NCBI GenBank assembly: GCA_030044325.1
Contig: JASHWA010000296.1
Span: 1 to 7,078, forward strand
Direction of reading: 5' to 3'
Length of the DNA stretch: 7,078 nt
Origin: Bryobacteraceae bacterium
GTDB lineage: Bacteria; Acidobacteriota; Terriglobia; Bryobacterales; Bryobacteraceae
A model generated the notes under the pieces. The model saw only the letters and a program-made list of their open reading frames with translations, did not search any database and was not told where the DNA came from. Positions 1 to 6,191 of this stretch are shown here, piece after piece. Each line of letters starts with the position of its first letter. Position 1 is the stretch's first letter. The position numbers and the translations under genes are program-made.

Positions 1-1
1 C

Positions 2-772
2 GTCAAAAAGAACGCGGATCAGGCGAAATTGGCCAGCCAGTTCGCCGGCGAAACTCGCGAGACCGCGGATCGCAGCGGTCAGGTTGTCGCCGAAGCGGTT
101 CATGCCATGTCGCGCATCGACGAATCGTCGAAGAAGATTGCCGACATTATTACGGTGATCGACGAGATCGCCCGGCAGACCAATTTGCTGGCGCTCAATG
201 CCGCGGTGGAAGCCGCGCGCGCCGGCGAAGCGGGCATGGGATTCGCCGTCGTCGCCGACGAGGTTCGCAATCTGGCGCAGCGCTCCGCCCAGGCGGCCAA
301 AGACACCGCCTCGCTGATCGAGGAATCCATCGCCAAATCCAACGAAGGCAGCGCGCGCCTGGAGCAGGTGACCGAAGTCATCCGCGCCATCACCGAGAGC
401 GCGGCCAGGGTCAAGACGCTGGTGGACGAGGTGAGCCTCGGAAGCCAGGAGCAATCGCGCGGCATCGACCAGATTTCGAAAACCGTCGTGCAGATGAACC
501 AGGTGACCCAATCGACCGCCGCCAACGCCGAACAGAGCGCCTCGGCGAGCGAGGAATTGTCGGCGCAGGCCGCCGCCATGGACGCCGTGATCGAGCGCCT
601 CCGGGTCATCGTCGCCGGCGGAGGCCTGCCGGCGGAAAAACCGCGCACGGTCGAGGTTGCACCGCTCATGCCGCCGAAACCGCGGCCCGCCGCGGCGCCG
701 GTTTTCGCGCCGGCCGCGCCCAAAGCCGGCCGCAGCGCGATTCCGCTCGAAGACAAATTCACCGAGTTCTGA
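2..772 (+). CDS. Methyl-accepting chemotaxis protein, C-terminal part (5' end outside window)
   Basis: This is the cytoplasmic signalling half of a chemoreceptor, which forms trimers of dimers with CheW and CheA and sets CheA kinase activity. The frame is open from base 2, so the gene starts upstream; sensor and HAMP regions are not in the window. About 256 residues are visible. The highly conserved hairpin tip lies near bases 160-235 ('EIARQTNLLALNAAVEAARA'), followed by the usual 'GFAVVADEVRNLA' segment and a long heptad-patterned helix. A methylation-like site ('ASASEELSAQA') is near 540-575. After the helix comes a Pro/Ala-rich tail of about 45 residues ending in 'KFTEF', which fits the x-[FHWY]-x-x-[FHWY] C-terminal motif by which some receptors tether CheR or CheB. 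The stop codon is 19 nt before cheW, so it is probably co-transcribed. An upstream TTG at 29 is an arbitrary ORF start, not the gene start. The family assignment is secure; the ligand is unknown. Confidence 0.96.
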   Translation, partial: VKKNADQAKLASQFAGETRETADRSGQVVAEAVHAMSRIDESSKKIADIITVIDEIARQTNLLALNAAVEAARAGEAGMGFAVVADEVRNLAQRSAQAAKDTASLIEESIAKSNEGSARLEQVTEVIRAITESAARVKTLVDEVSLGSQEQSRGIDQISKTVVQMNQVTQSTAANAEQSASASEELSAQAAAMDAVIERLRVIVAGGGLPAEKPRTVEVAPLMPPKPRPAAAPVFAPAAPKAGRSAIPLEDKFTEF

Positions 773-777
773 AGCGC

Positions 778-783
778 AAGGAG
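778..783 (+). promoter_or_regulatory. Shine-Dalgarno of cheW
   Basis: AAGGAG lies 8 nt before ATG 792. This settles the start against the out-of-frame ATG at 788 (the local sequence is ATGTATG), which is only 4 nt from the SD and is not followed by a CheW-like protein. Confidence 0.75.
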
Positions 784-791
784 ACAAATGT

Positions 792-1301
792 ATGCAAGCC
801 GTCATGGAACCGCCCGCCGCCGCGAAAACCGATGCGCGCGCGGGCAAGTATCTGACCTTCGGCCTGGGAAAAGAGGAGTTCGCCATCCAGGTGATGCGCG
901 TCCGCGAAATTATGGGCGTGCAGGACATCACCGCCGTGCCGCAAACGCCGGAGTACGTCAAAGGCGTGATCAACCTGCGCGGGAAAGTGATCCCGGTGAT
1001 CGATCTGCGCCGGCGGTTCGGCATGCCCGCGCAGGAATACACGCAGCGCACCTGCATCGTGGTGGTCCACATCGAGCAGGAAGACACGCGCATGCTCACC
1101 GGCGTGGTGGTGGACGAAGTCTCCGAAGTGGTCACGCTTCAGCCGGGCGACATTGAAGACACCCCCGATTTCGGCCGCGGCGTCGCCACGCCTTATCTGC
1201 TGGGGATGGCCAAGCTGAAGGGCAAGGTGAAAATTCTCCTGGACATCAACAAGGTGATGTCGGAACAGGAAATCCACGGATTGAGCGACGCGCTGCTCTA
1301 A
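792..1301 (+). CDS. cheW: Chemotaxis coupling protein CheW
   Basis: CheW is a cytoplasmic adaptor that links receptor tips to the P5 domain of CheA and holds the signalling array together. The 169-residue product is a single CheW (SH3-like) domain from about residue 19 to 160, with the hallmark 'VKGVINLRGKVIPVIDLR' in the first half and 'LLGMAKLKGKVKILLDI' near the end; the length is normal for the family. The first 18 residues are a variable Ala/Pro-rich lead. ATG 792 is chosen because AAGGAG at 778-783 lies 8 nt upstream; ATG 804 in the same frame is a weaker choice. An overlapping ATG at 788 is out of frame and opens only a shadow ORF. The gene sits 19 nt after the MCP gene and 24 nt before cheA. 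Its stop codon directly abuts an inverted repeat around the cheA start, which suggests coupled translation. Confidence 0.96.
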   Translation: MQAVMEPPAAAKTDARAGKYLTFGLGKEEFAIQVMRVREIMGVQDITAVPQTPEYVKGVINLRGKVIPVIDLRRRFGMPAQEYTQRTCIVVVHIEQEDTRMLTGVVVDEVSEVVTLQPGDIEDTPDFGRGVATPYLLGMAKLKGKVKILLDINKVMSEQEIHGLSDALL

Positions 1302-1352
1302 GAGCTCGTTCAACAAGGGGGGCACATGGCGGAACTCGAATTGAACGAGCTC
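1302..1352 (+). promoter_or_regulatory. Perfect 12-bp inverted repeat enclosing the cheA SD and start codon
   Basis: The arms GAGCTCGTTCAA (1302-1313) and TTGAACGAGCTC (1341-1352) are exact reverse complements, separated by a 27-nt loop holding the cheA SD-like AAGGGGGG (1315-1322) and ATG 1326. The 3' arm codes for CheA residues 6-9 (LNEL). The 5' arm starts at the base after the cheW stop codon. As RNA this would be a stable stem with the initiation site in its loop. A ribosome finishing cheW would be expected to open it, so it may tie cheA translation to cheW translation; that role is inference. A protein-bound DNA operator is less likely in mid-operon but not excluded. Confidence 0.6.
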
Positions 1353-3023
1353 GCAAGCGATCCGGAGCTGCTCAACGATTTTCTGGTCGAGTCGCGCGAG
1401 CACCTGTCGAATATCGAGCTGCAGCTTCTGGCGCTCGATCAGAACGCGGCCGACACCGCGGCGCTGCAGGCGGTGTTTCGCGGATTTCATACCATCAAAG
1501 GCCTGGCCGGATTTCTCGGACTCGACGCCATCCAGAGCCTCACGCACGAAGTCGAAACGGTGCTCGATCTGGCGCGCAACGGCCGGATGGCCATCACGCC
1601 GGCCCACATCGACGTGGTTCTCGAAAGCAAGGATTACGTGCACGCCTGCCTCCGCGCGCTCGAGACCGTCGCCTCCGGCGGCGCGTTCGGCGGGTTTCCG
1701 CCCAACCAGGCTTTGCTCAACTCGATCCGCGCCCTCGCCGGCTCCGCCGCGCCGCAATCCGAGGCCGCGCTCCCGGAAGCGCTCAGCACGCTCGCGCAGG
1801 CGCCACCGGGAGTAGAGAGTGCGCAGCCCAAAGCGCCGGAGCCGGAGGCCTCCTCCGGCGAAGCGCGCTCGATCAAGGTCAACACGCAAAAACTGGATTT
1901 CCTGGTGGACATGGTGGGCGAAATGGTCATCGCGCAGTCGCTGGTCAAGCACGATCCGGACCTGGCGACGCTCGGCAAGCCGCGGCTGACGCGCAACCTC
2001 GCGCAGCTGGCGCGCATCACCGGCGAAGTGCAGCGCACCGCCATGGCCATGCGCATGGTCCCCATCCGCGCGCTGTTCCAGAAAATGTCCCGCCTGGTGC
2101 GCGACCTGTCGCGCAAGACCGGAAAACAGGTCGAGCTCGAGCTCATCGGCGAGGACACCGAGCTCGATCGCAACATCGTCGAGGAGCTGGCCGACCCCTT
2201 GATGCACATGGTGCGCAATTCGCTCGATCACGGCATCGAAACGCCTGAAGATCGCGTGCGCGCCGGAAAAAGTCCCGCGGGCCGGCTCACGCTCAAAGCC
2301 GGCCACCAGGCAGGCTATATCCTGCTGCACGTGATCGACGACGGCCGCGGCCTCGATGCCGGAAAAATTCTGCGCAAGGCGCGCGAAAAAGGCATCCTGG
2401 ACGCGCAGGCCGCGCCCGCCGAAAACGAGCTCTTCAACCTGATCTTCGCGCCCGGATTTTCCACCGCCCCACAGGTCACCGCCGTTTCCGGCCGCGGCGT
2501 CGGAATGGACGTGGTGCGCAAACAGATTCAGAAGCTGCGCGGAAAAATCGAGATCGAATCCTCCCCCGGCAAAGGCGCGACGTTTCTGCTCAAGCTGCCG
2601 CTCACGCTGGCCATCATCGACGGATTGCTCGCGCGCGTGGGCCGGGAAACCTACATCGTCCCGTTGTTTGCGGTGCGCGAAATGTTCCGCCCCACGCCGG
2701 AAATGCTTTCGACCGTCGAAGGCCGCGACGAGATGGTGCTGGTGCGCGGATCGCTGCTGCCCGTCGTTCGCCTCAACCGCCGCTTCTCGATCGACGCGGA
2801 TTTCGCCGACCTGGCGCAAAGCCTCCTGATCGTCGCCGAAGCCGACGGCAAACGCTTCTGCCTGGTGGTCGATGAGCTGCTCGGCAAACAGGAAGTCGTC
2901 ATCAAGAGCCTCAGCGGATCGATGCGGCATATTCGCGGAATCGCCGGCGCAGCGATCCTCGGCGACGGCCGCGTCGGCCTGATTCTCGATCCGGAGGGCC
3001 TGTTCGGACGGAAGGCCGCATGA
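1326..3023 (+). CDS. cheA: Chemotaxis histidine kinase CheA lacking a recognisable P2 domain
   Basis: CheA autophosphorylates under receptor control and passes phosphate to CheY and CheB. The 565-residue protein has P1/Hpt at about 10-120 with phospho-acceptor His55 in 'FHTIKG'; a Pro/Ala-rich linker at about 125-181; the P3 dimerisation helices from about 182 ('SIKVNTQKLDFLVDMVGE'); the P4 ATPase domain at about 255-425 with the N box around N298 and H302, 'DDGRGLD' at 338-344 and 'GRGVGMD' at 389-395; and the CheW-like P5 domain from about 428 to the end. All catalytic motifs look intact. It is shorter than the enterobacterial protein (about 650 residues), and the P1-P3 interval of about 60 residues is low in complexity, leaving no room for a normal P2 docking domain; phosphotransfer would then run directly from P1. 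ATG 1326 follows AAGGGGGG by 3 nt. The stop overlaps the cheR start (ATGA). Confidence 0.97.
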   Translation: MAELELNELASDPELLNDFLVESREHLSNIELQLLALDQNAADTAALQAVFRGFHTIKGLAGFLGLDAIQSLTHEVETVLDLARNGRMAITPAHIDVVLESKDYVHACLRALETVASGGAFGGFPPNQALLNSIRALAGSAAPQSEAALPEALSTLAQAPPGVESAQPKAPEPEASSGEARSIKVNTQKLDFLVDMVGEMVIAQSLVKHDPDLATLGKPRLTRNLAQLARITGEVQRTAMAMRMVPIRALFQKMSRLVRDLSRKTGKQVELELIGEDTELDRNIVEELADPLMHMVRNSLDHGIETPEDRVRAGKSPAGRLTLKAGHQAGYILLHVIDDGRGLDAGKILRKAREKGILDAQAAPAENELFNLIFAPGFSTAPQVTAVSGRGVGMDVVRKQIQKLRGKIEIESSPGKGATFLLKLPLTLAIIDGLLARVGRETYIVPLFAVREMFRPTPEMLSTVEGRDEMVLVRGSLLPVVRLNRRFSIDADFADLAQSLLIVAEADGKRFCLVVDELLGKQEVVIKSLSGSMRHIRGIAGAAILGDGRVGLILDPEGLFGRKAA

Positions 3024-3835
3024 CCTCGCTCGACCCCCCCCGGCTTCACCCCGCCGATTTCGAAAAAATCAGCCGGCTCGCCTACGACGAGTTCGGGCTG
3101 AACCTGCCCCAGGCCAAACACGCCCTGGTTTCCGCGCGCCTGTTCAAGGAAATGCGCCGCCTGGGCATCGGCTCCTTCGCCGAATATTACCGCCACGTGC
3201 GCGAAGACAAGACCGGACAATCGCTCGTCGGCCTGATCGACGCGCTCACCACCAACTACACCTCGTTCCTGCGCGAGCCGCAGCATTTCGAGCTGCTCAA
3301 ATCCATCTCCGCCGGCGAATTCCGCGGCGCCAATCCCCTGCTCGTCTGGAGCGCCGCATGCTCCTCCGGCGAGGAGCCCTATTCGATCGCCATGACCCTC
3401 GCCGCGCAGGCGCGCCCTGCGCGCATTCTCGCCACAGACATCTCCACGCGGGTTCTCGAAACCGCCCGCCGCGCCATCTACGCCGCCGAGAAATTTCCCG
3501 ACGTGCCGGACTCGTGGAGGCGCGCGTTCCTGCTCAAAGGCGCCGGCGAAGCCCAGGGAAAATTCCAGATCAAGCCGGAAATCCGCGCCACCGTCGACTT
3601 CCGCCGCCTCAACCTGCTCGATCATGCCTCGCCTGGAGAATTCCACGTCCTGTTCTGCCGCAACGTCATGATCTATTTCGACCGCGCCACGCAGCAGCGC
3701 ATTGCCCGGAAGCTCGCGGAGTCGATCGCTCCCGGCGGTTATCTGTTCATCGGTCATTCCGAGACGCTCAACGGGCTCGATCAGCCGCTGCGCTACGTTC
3801 GTCCCGCCGTGTACCGCAAGGAGAAACGAGCTTGA
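3020..3835 (+). CDS. cheR: Chemotaxis protein methyltransferase CheR
   Basis: CheR transfers methyl groups from S-adenosylmethionine to receptor glutamates during adaptation. The 271-residue product has the N-terminal helical CheR domain (about 8-85, ending with 'TTNYTSFLREPQHFELL') and the SAM-binding methyltransferase domain, with motif I 'WSAACSSGEEPYSIAM' near 110-125, 'ILATDIS', 'VDFRRLNLLD', 'VLFCRNVMIYF' and 'GGYLFIGHSETL'. Length and motif order are standard. ATG 3020 overlaps the cheA stop by 4 nt, with GGAAGG at 3010-3015 four nt upstream. A beta-subdomain of the kind that grips receptor C-terminal pentapeptides appears to lie between 'ILATDIS' and 'VDFRRLNL'; this fits the aromatic tail of the MCP at the window start, although whether this CheR needs the pentapeptide cannot be judged by eye. 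Confidence 0.97.
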   Translation: MTSLDPPRLHPADFEKISRLAYDEFGLNLPQAKHALVSARLFKEMRRLGIGSFAEYYRHVREDKTGQSLVGLIDALTTNYTSFLREPQHFELLKSISAGEFRGANPLLVWSAACSSGEEPYSIAMTLAAQARPARILATDISTRVLETARRAIYAAEKFPDVPDSWRRAFLLKGAGEAQGKFQIKPEIRATVDFRRLNLLDHASPGEFHVLFCRNVMIYFDRATQQRIARKLAESIAPGGYLFIGHSETLNGLDQPLRYVRPAVYRKEKRA

Positions 3836-3840
3836 GTATG
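3818..3840 (+). promoter_or_regulatory. Ambiguous cheD start: AAGGAG followed by TTG 3832 and ATG 3838
   Basis: AAGGAG (3818-3823) is inside the last codons of cheR. The in-frame TTG at 3832 is 8 nt downstream, the best spacing, and overlaps the cheR TGA (3833-3835). ATG 3838 is the better codon but is 14 nt away. The two choices differ by two residues only, so the function does not depend on which is right. Confidence 0.5.
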
Positions 3841-4716
3841 CAAATTGTCGGCATCTCGGATTGCAAGGTTTCCAAAGACCCGGACGACGTGCTGCTCACC
3901 TACGCGCTCGGCTCGTGCGTCGGCGTCGCCATTCACGACCCCGTCGCGGGCGTCGGCGGACTGCTGCATTACATGCTTCCCGACGCCTCTCTCCAGCCCG
4001 CCAAGGCGGCGGAAAACCCGTGCATGTTCGCCGATACCGGGATCGCGCTTCTGCTCGAGCGCGCCGCCCGACACGGCGCCAGCCGCGGCCGTCTCACCGT
4101 GCGCATCGCCGGCGGCGCGCAGATGGTCAGCGGAGCAGAAGTTTTTCAAATCGGACGCCGCAACTCGCTCGCGGCGCGCAAACTTCTGTGGAAGGAGGGT
4201 TTGATCATCGCCGGGGAAGCCACCGGCGGAGAGGTCTCGCGCACCCTGCGCCTGGAAGTCGCCACCGGACGCATCACCGTCAAAGAAGGCAGCCTCGCCC
4301 ATCCGCCGGAGGAACCCTCAAGGAGCTCTCCCATGCTGAACACGCTCATCGTCGACGATTCGCCCTTGACCCGCTCATTGATCCGCCGCGTGATCGACCG
4401 GGCGGGCTATGCAGCCGAGCACGTCGAAGCCTCCGACGGGCGCCAGGCCATCTCGCGCCTGCTCGAGCGCCGTCCCGACGTCATCCTCACCGATATCAAC
4501 ATGCCGGTGATGGACGGCGAACAATTGCTCAACGAGCTTCGCCGCACCGGCGTCATTCATTCCATCCCCGTGATCGTCATCTCCACCGATGCGACCCGCG
4601 AGCGCATCGACCGCCTGCTCGCCCTCGGCGCCACAGGTTATATTTCCAAGCCGTTCACCCCCGAAAACCTCCGCGCCGAGCTCGATCGCGCCATCCCCAA
4701 CCGGAGGATCGCATGA
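3838..4716 (+). CDS. cheD: CheD-CheY fusion: receptor glutamine deamidase joined to a CheY response regulator
   Basis: One uninterrupted frame of 292 residues encodes two chemotaxis proteins. Residues 1 to about 152 are CheD, which deamidates receptor glutamines and, in Bacillus-type systems, partners CheC. Thr21, Cys27 and His44, within 'TYALGSCVGV' and 'GGLLHYMLP', fall at the numbering I recall for the Thermotoga CheD triad. 'VRIAGGAQM' and 'GEVSRTLRLEVATGRITV' complete the fold. A linker of about 13 residues rich in Pro and Ser leads to a full CheY receiver from Met166: acidic pair Asp173/Asp174, phospho-acceptor Asp219 in 'LTDINMPVMDG', Ser249 and Lys271 in 'GYISKPF'. There is no stop between the domains. 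Start: ATG 3838 lies 14 nt after AAGGAG; in-frame TTG 3832, overlapping the cheR stop and 8 nt from the SD, is a real alternative adding two residues. The 3' end overlaps cheX by ATGA. Confidence 0.88.
   Translation: MQIVGISDCKVSKDPDDVLLTYALGSCVGVAIHDPVAGVGGLLHYMLPDASLQPAKAAENPCMFADTGIALLLERAARHGASRGRLTVRIAGGAQMVSGAEVFQIGRRNSLAARKLLWKEGLIIAGEATGGEVSRTLRLEVATGRITVKEGSLAHPPEEPSRSSPMLNTLIVDDSPLTRSLIRRVIDRAGYAAEHVEASDGRQAISRLLERRPDVILTDINMPVMDGEQLLNELRRTGVIHSIPVIVISTDATRERIDRLLALGATGYISKPFTPENLRAELDRAIPNRRIA
4320..4325 (+). promoter_or_regulatory. Internal Shine-Dalgarno before the CheY domain
   Basis: AAGGAG lies exactly 7 nt before the in-frame ATG 4333, where the CheY domain begins ('MLNTLIVDDSP'). 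The site is inside the linker of the CheD-CheY frame. It is as good as or better than the start signals of the other genes here, so it may drive separate synthesis of free CheY, or be a relic of a formerly separate cheY gene. Confidence 0.65.
4333..4716 (+). CDS. cheY: Possible free CheY from an internal start within the CheD-CheY frame
   Basis: Initiation at ATG 4333 would give a 127-residue stand-alone single-domain response regulator, the typical CheY length. It has Asp8/Asp9, phospho-acceptor Asp54, Ser84, Tyr103 and Lys106 in the usual places for metal binding, phosphorylation and switching. CheA-P would phosphorylate it and it would carry the signal to the motility machinery. An ideal SD at 4320-4325 supports real initiation. 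It is listed separately because both products may exist: the long CheD-CheY and the short CheY from one reading frame. The receiver-domain assignment is certain; the existence of a separate protein is inference. Confidence 0.5.
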   Translation: MLNTLIVDDSPLTRSLIRRVIDRAGYAAEHVEASDGRQAISRLLERRPDVILTDINMPVMDGEQLLNELRRTGVIHSIPVIVISTDATRERIDRLLALGATGYISKPFTPENLRAELDRAIPNRRIA

Positions 4717-5126
4717 AACCGGAACTTTCCGCCGCCCTCGGCGAAGCCGTCCAAACAATTCTCGACACCATGTTTTACACCGGATGCTGGGAGGCCGCTG
4801 CACAGCCGTCCGATGCGGTCTGCGCGCGCATCCATTTCCATGGCGAGCCCTCCGGCGAGTTCGAGATGTTCCTCGAGCGCGGCGCCGCGCGCAAGCTCGC
4901 CGCGGCGTACCTGGGCCTGGAGGAATCCGATCTTCCGGAACCGGCCGAAGAGGAGGTGGCCTGCGAGCTCGCCAACATGATCTGCGGCGCCACGCTCAGC
5001 CGTCTGCATCCCGATTCGGTGGTGCGCCTGGAGTCGCCCGAGCTGGTCGCGCCGCGTCCTGAGGGCGAACGGCGGCATTTTGAAACGCCCGAGGGCCTGC
5101 TGTCGGTCTCCATGCGGGTGAACTGA
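4713..5126 (+). CDS. cheX: CheX-type CheY-P phosphatase (CheC/CheX/FliY family)
   Basis: The 137-residue product is most like CheX, a small phosphatase that resets CheY-P in bacteria without CheZ. The N-terminal helix 'EAVQTILDTMF' and the later helix 'EEEVACELANMICGATLSRL' fit the family. The second carries the catalytic E-x-x-N pair as Glu85 and Asn88, preceded by Glu81 at the position that is acidic or Ser in the longer family motif. Only one such motif is present, as in CheX; CheC usually has two. ATG 4713 overlaps the upstream stop (ATGA) with GGAGG at 4703-4707, 5 nt away. Its position next to CheD-CheY is telling, since CheC-family proteins act on CheY-P and CheC binds CheD. CheX rather than CheC is my reading from the single motif and length; overall similarity is modest by eye. 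Confidence 0.78.
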   Translation: MKPELSAALGEAVQTILDTMFYTGCWEAAAQPSDAVCARIHFHGEPSGEFEMFLERGAARKLAAAYLGLEESDLPEPAEEEVACELANMICGATLSRLHPDSVVRLESPELVAPRPEGERRHFETPEGLLSVSMRVN

Positions 5127-6158
5127 ATGGCGGCGAGCAAGATTCGCGTGCTGATCGTGGACGATTCCGCCATCGTGCGCCGCGCCCTGTCGGAAATCGT
5201 GAGCTCGCATCCCGATCTCGAAGTGTGCGGAACGGCGTCGGACCCGTTTATCGCGCGCGACAAGATTCTCGCGCTGCATCCCCACGTCTTGACCCTCGAT
5301 ATCGAAATGCCGCGCATGGACGGGCTCACGTTCTTGAAAAAGCTGATGCGCTTCCATCCGCTCCCGGTAATCGTGATCAGCTCGCTCGGCCTGGCGTCCA
5401 GCCGCGCCGCCATCGAGGCGCTGCAGTCGGGCGCGGTGGAAGTGGTCGCCAAACCCGGGGGACCGTATTCGGTCACCGAGTTGCGCGCCGAGCTGGCCGA
5501 AAAAATTCGCGCCGCGGCCCACGCACGCTTGAAGCGGGAAATCCGCGCGGAATCGCCCCGTCCGCCCGCTCCCCGCCTGAACCCCTCCGCGCCGTCGATC
5601 ATCGCCATCGGCGCGTCCACCGGCGGCGTCGAAGCGCTGCGCGCCGTACTGGTCGAGCTGCCCGCGGAAATGCCGCCGATCGTCATCGTGCAGCACATTC
5701 CCGCCGTTTTTTCCGCCGAGTTCGCGCGCCGCCTCGATTCCATCTGCCGCTTGCGGGTCAAAGAAGCCTCCGACGGCGACCCCCTCGCGCCCGGTTCGGC
5801 TCTGATCGCGCCCGGAAATTTTCATCTGCGCGTGCGCGGCTCGCCGGGAAATTATCGCGCCGCGGTGTCGGACGGCGAAAAGGTTCAGTTCCAGCGCCCC
5901 AGCGTGGACGTTTTGTTCGAATCGGTTGCCAGGCACGCCGGCTCTTCCGCCGCCGGTGTGATCCTCACCGGCATGGGCGCCGACGGCGCTCGCGGAATGC
6001 TCGCCATGAAGCAGGCCGGCGCCTGCAACATCGCGCAGAATGAAGCGAGTTGCGTCGTCTTCGGAATGCCGGCCGAGGCCATTCGCGCCGGCGCGGTGGA
6101 CCAAGTTCTTTCCCTCGACCAGGTCGCCCCTGCGCTGGTTCGTCTCAGTGTGAAATAG
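5127..6158 (+). CDS. cheB: Chemotaxis response regulator protein-glutamate methylesterase CheB
   Basis: CheB removes methyl groups from receptor glutamates (and can deamidate glutamines) once CheA phosphorylates its receiver domain, giving negative feedback. The 343-residue product has a receiver domain at about 5-122 with Asp12/Asp13, phospho-acceptor Asp58 in 'TLDIEMPRMDG' and Lys in 'VVAKPGG'; a Pro-rich linker at about 135-152; and the methylesterase domain from about 155 to the end. The catalytic triad is Ser164 ('GASTGG'), His190 ('VQHIP') and Asp286 ('TGMGADGA'), numbers that match the enterobacterial enzyme. Length is normal and nothing is missing. The ATG directly follows the cheX stop codon (TGAATG) with only a weak SD-like GGGTG at 5116-5120, so translation is probably coupled to cheX. 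It is the last gene of the operon. Confidence 0.97.
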   Translation: MAASKIRVLIVDDSAIVRRALSEIVSSHPDLEVCGTASDPFIARDKILALHPHVLTLDIEMPRMDGLTFLKKLMRFHPLPVIVISSLGLASSRAAIEALQSGAVEVVAKPGGPYSVTELRAELAEKIRAAAHARLKREIRAESPRPPAPRLNPSAPSIIAIGASTGGVEALRAVLVELPAEMPPIVIVQHIPAVFSAEFARRLDSICRLRVKEASDGDPLAPGSALIAPGNFHLRVRGSPGNYRAAVSDGEKVQFQRPSVDVLFESVARHAGSSAAGVILTGMGADGARGMLAMKQAGACNIAQNEASCVVFGMPAEAIRAGAVDQVLSLDQVAPALVRLSVK

Positions 6159-6191
6159 CGGGCGCCGCTTCACAACATTTCGTCGTTCAAT

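Noticed and set aside
788..1156. ATG 788 opening a 122-codon ORF out of frame with cheW
   Set aside because: It is close to the same SD, but the product is an Arg/His-rich shadow of cheW without conserved features.
759..2930. A 723-codon open frame on the - strand, antisense to cheW and cheA
   Set aside because: The translation is rich in His, Asp, Arg and Gln with no recognisable domain, as expected for the reverse frame of GC-rich genes with G/C in third positions. The + strand has complete CheW and CheA.
3358..3837. Upstream extension of the CheD-CheY frame back to 3358
   Set aside because: The extra 160 codons overlap cheR out of frame, are Arg-rich and resemble nothing; CheD catalytic spacing and the SD at 3818 place the start at 3832 or 3838.
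4290..4335. The CheD-CheY fusion being a sequencing frameshift
   Set aside because: Both domains are in the same frame and both are intact to the linker, so a single insertion or deletion would break, not create, the join. A substitution that removed a stop remains possible and is noted under the finding.
6158..6168. GCGG-GCG-CCGC hairpin right after the cheB stop as a terminator
   Set aside because: The stem is only 4 bp and there is no T-run after it.
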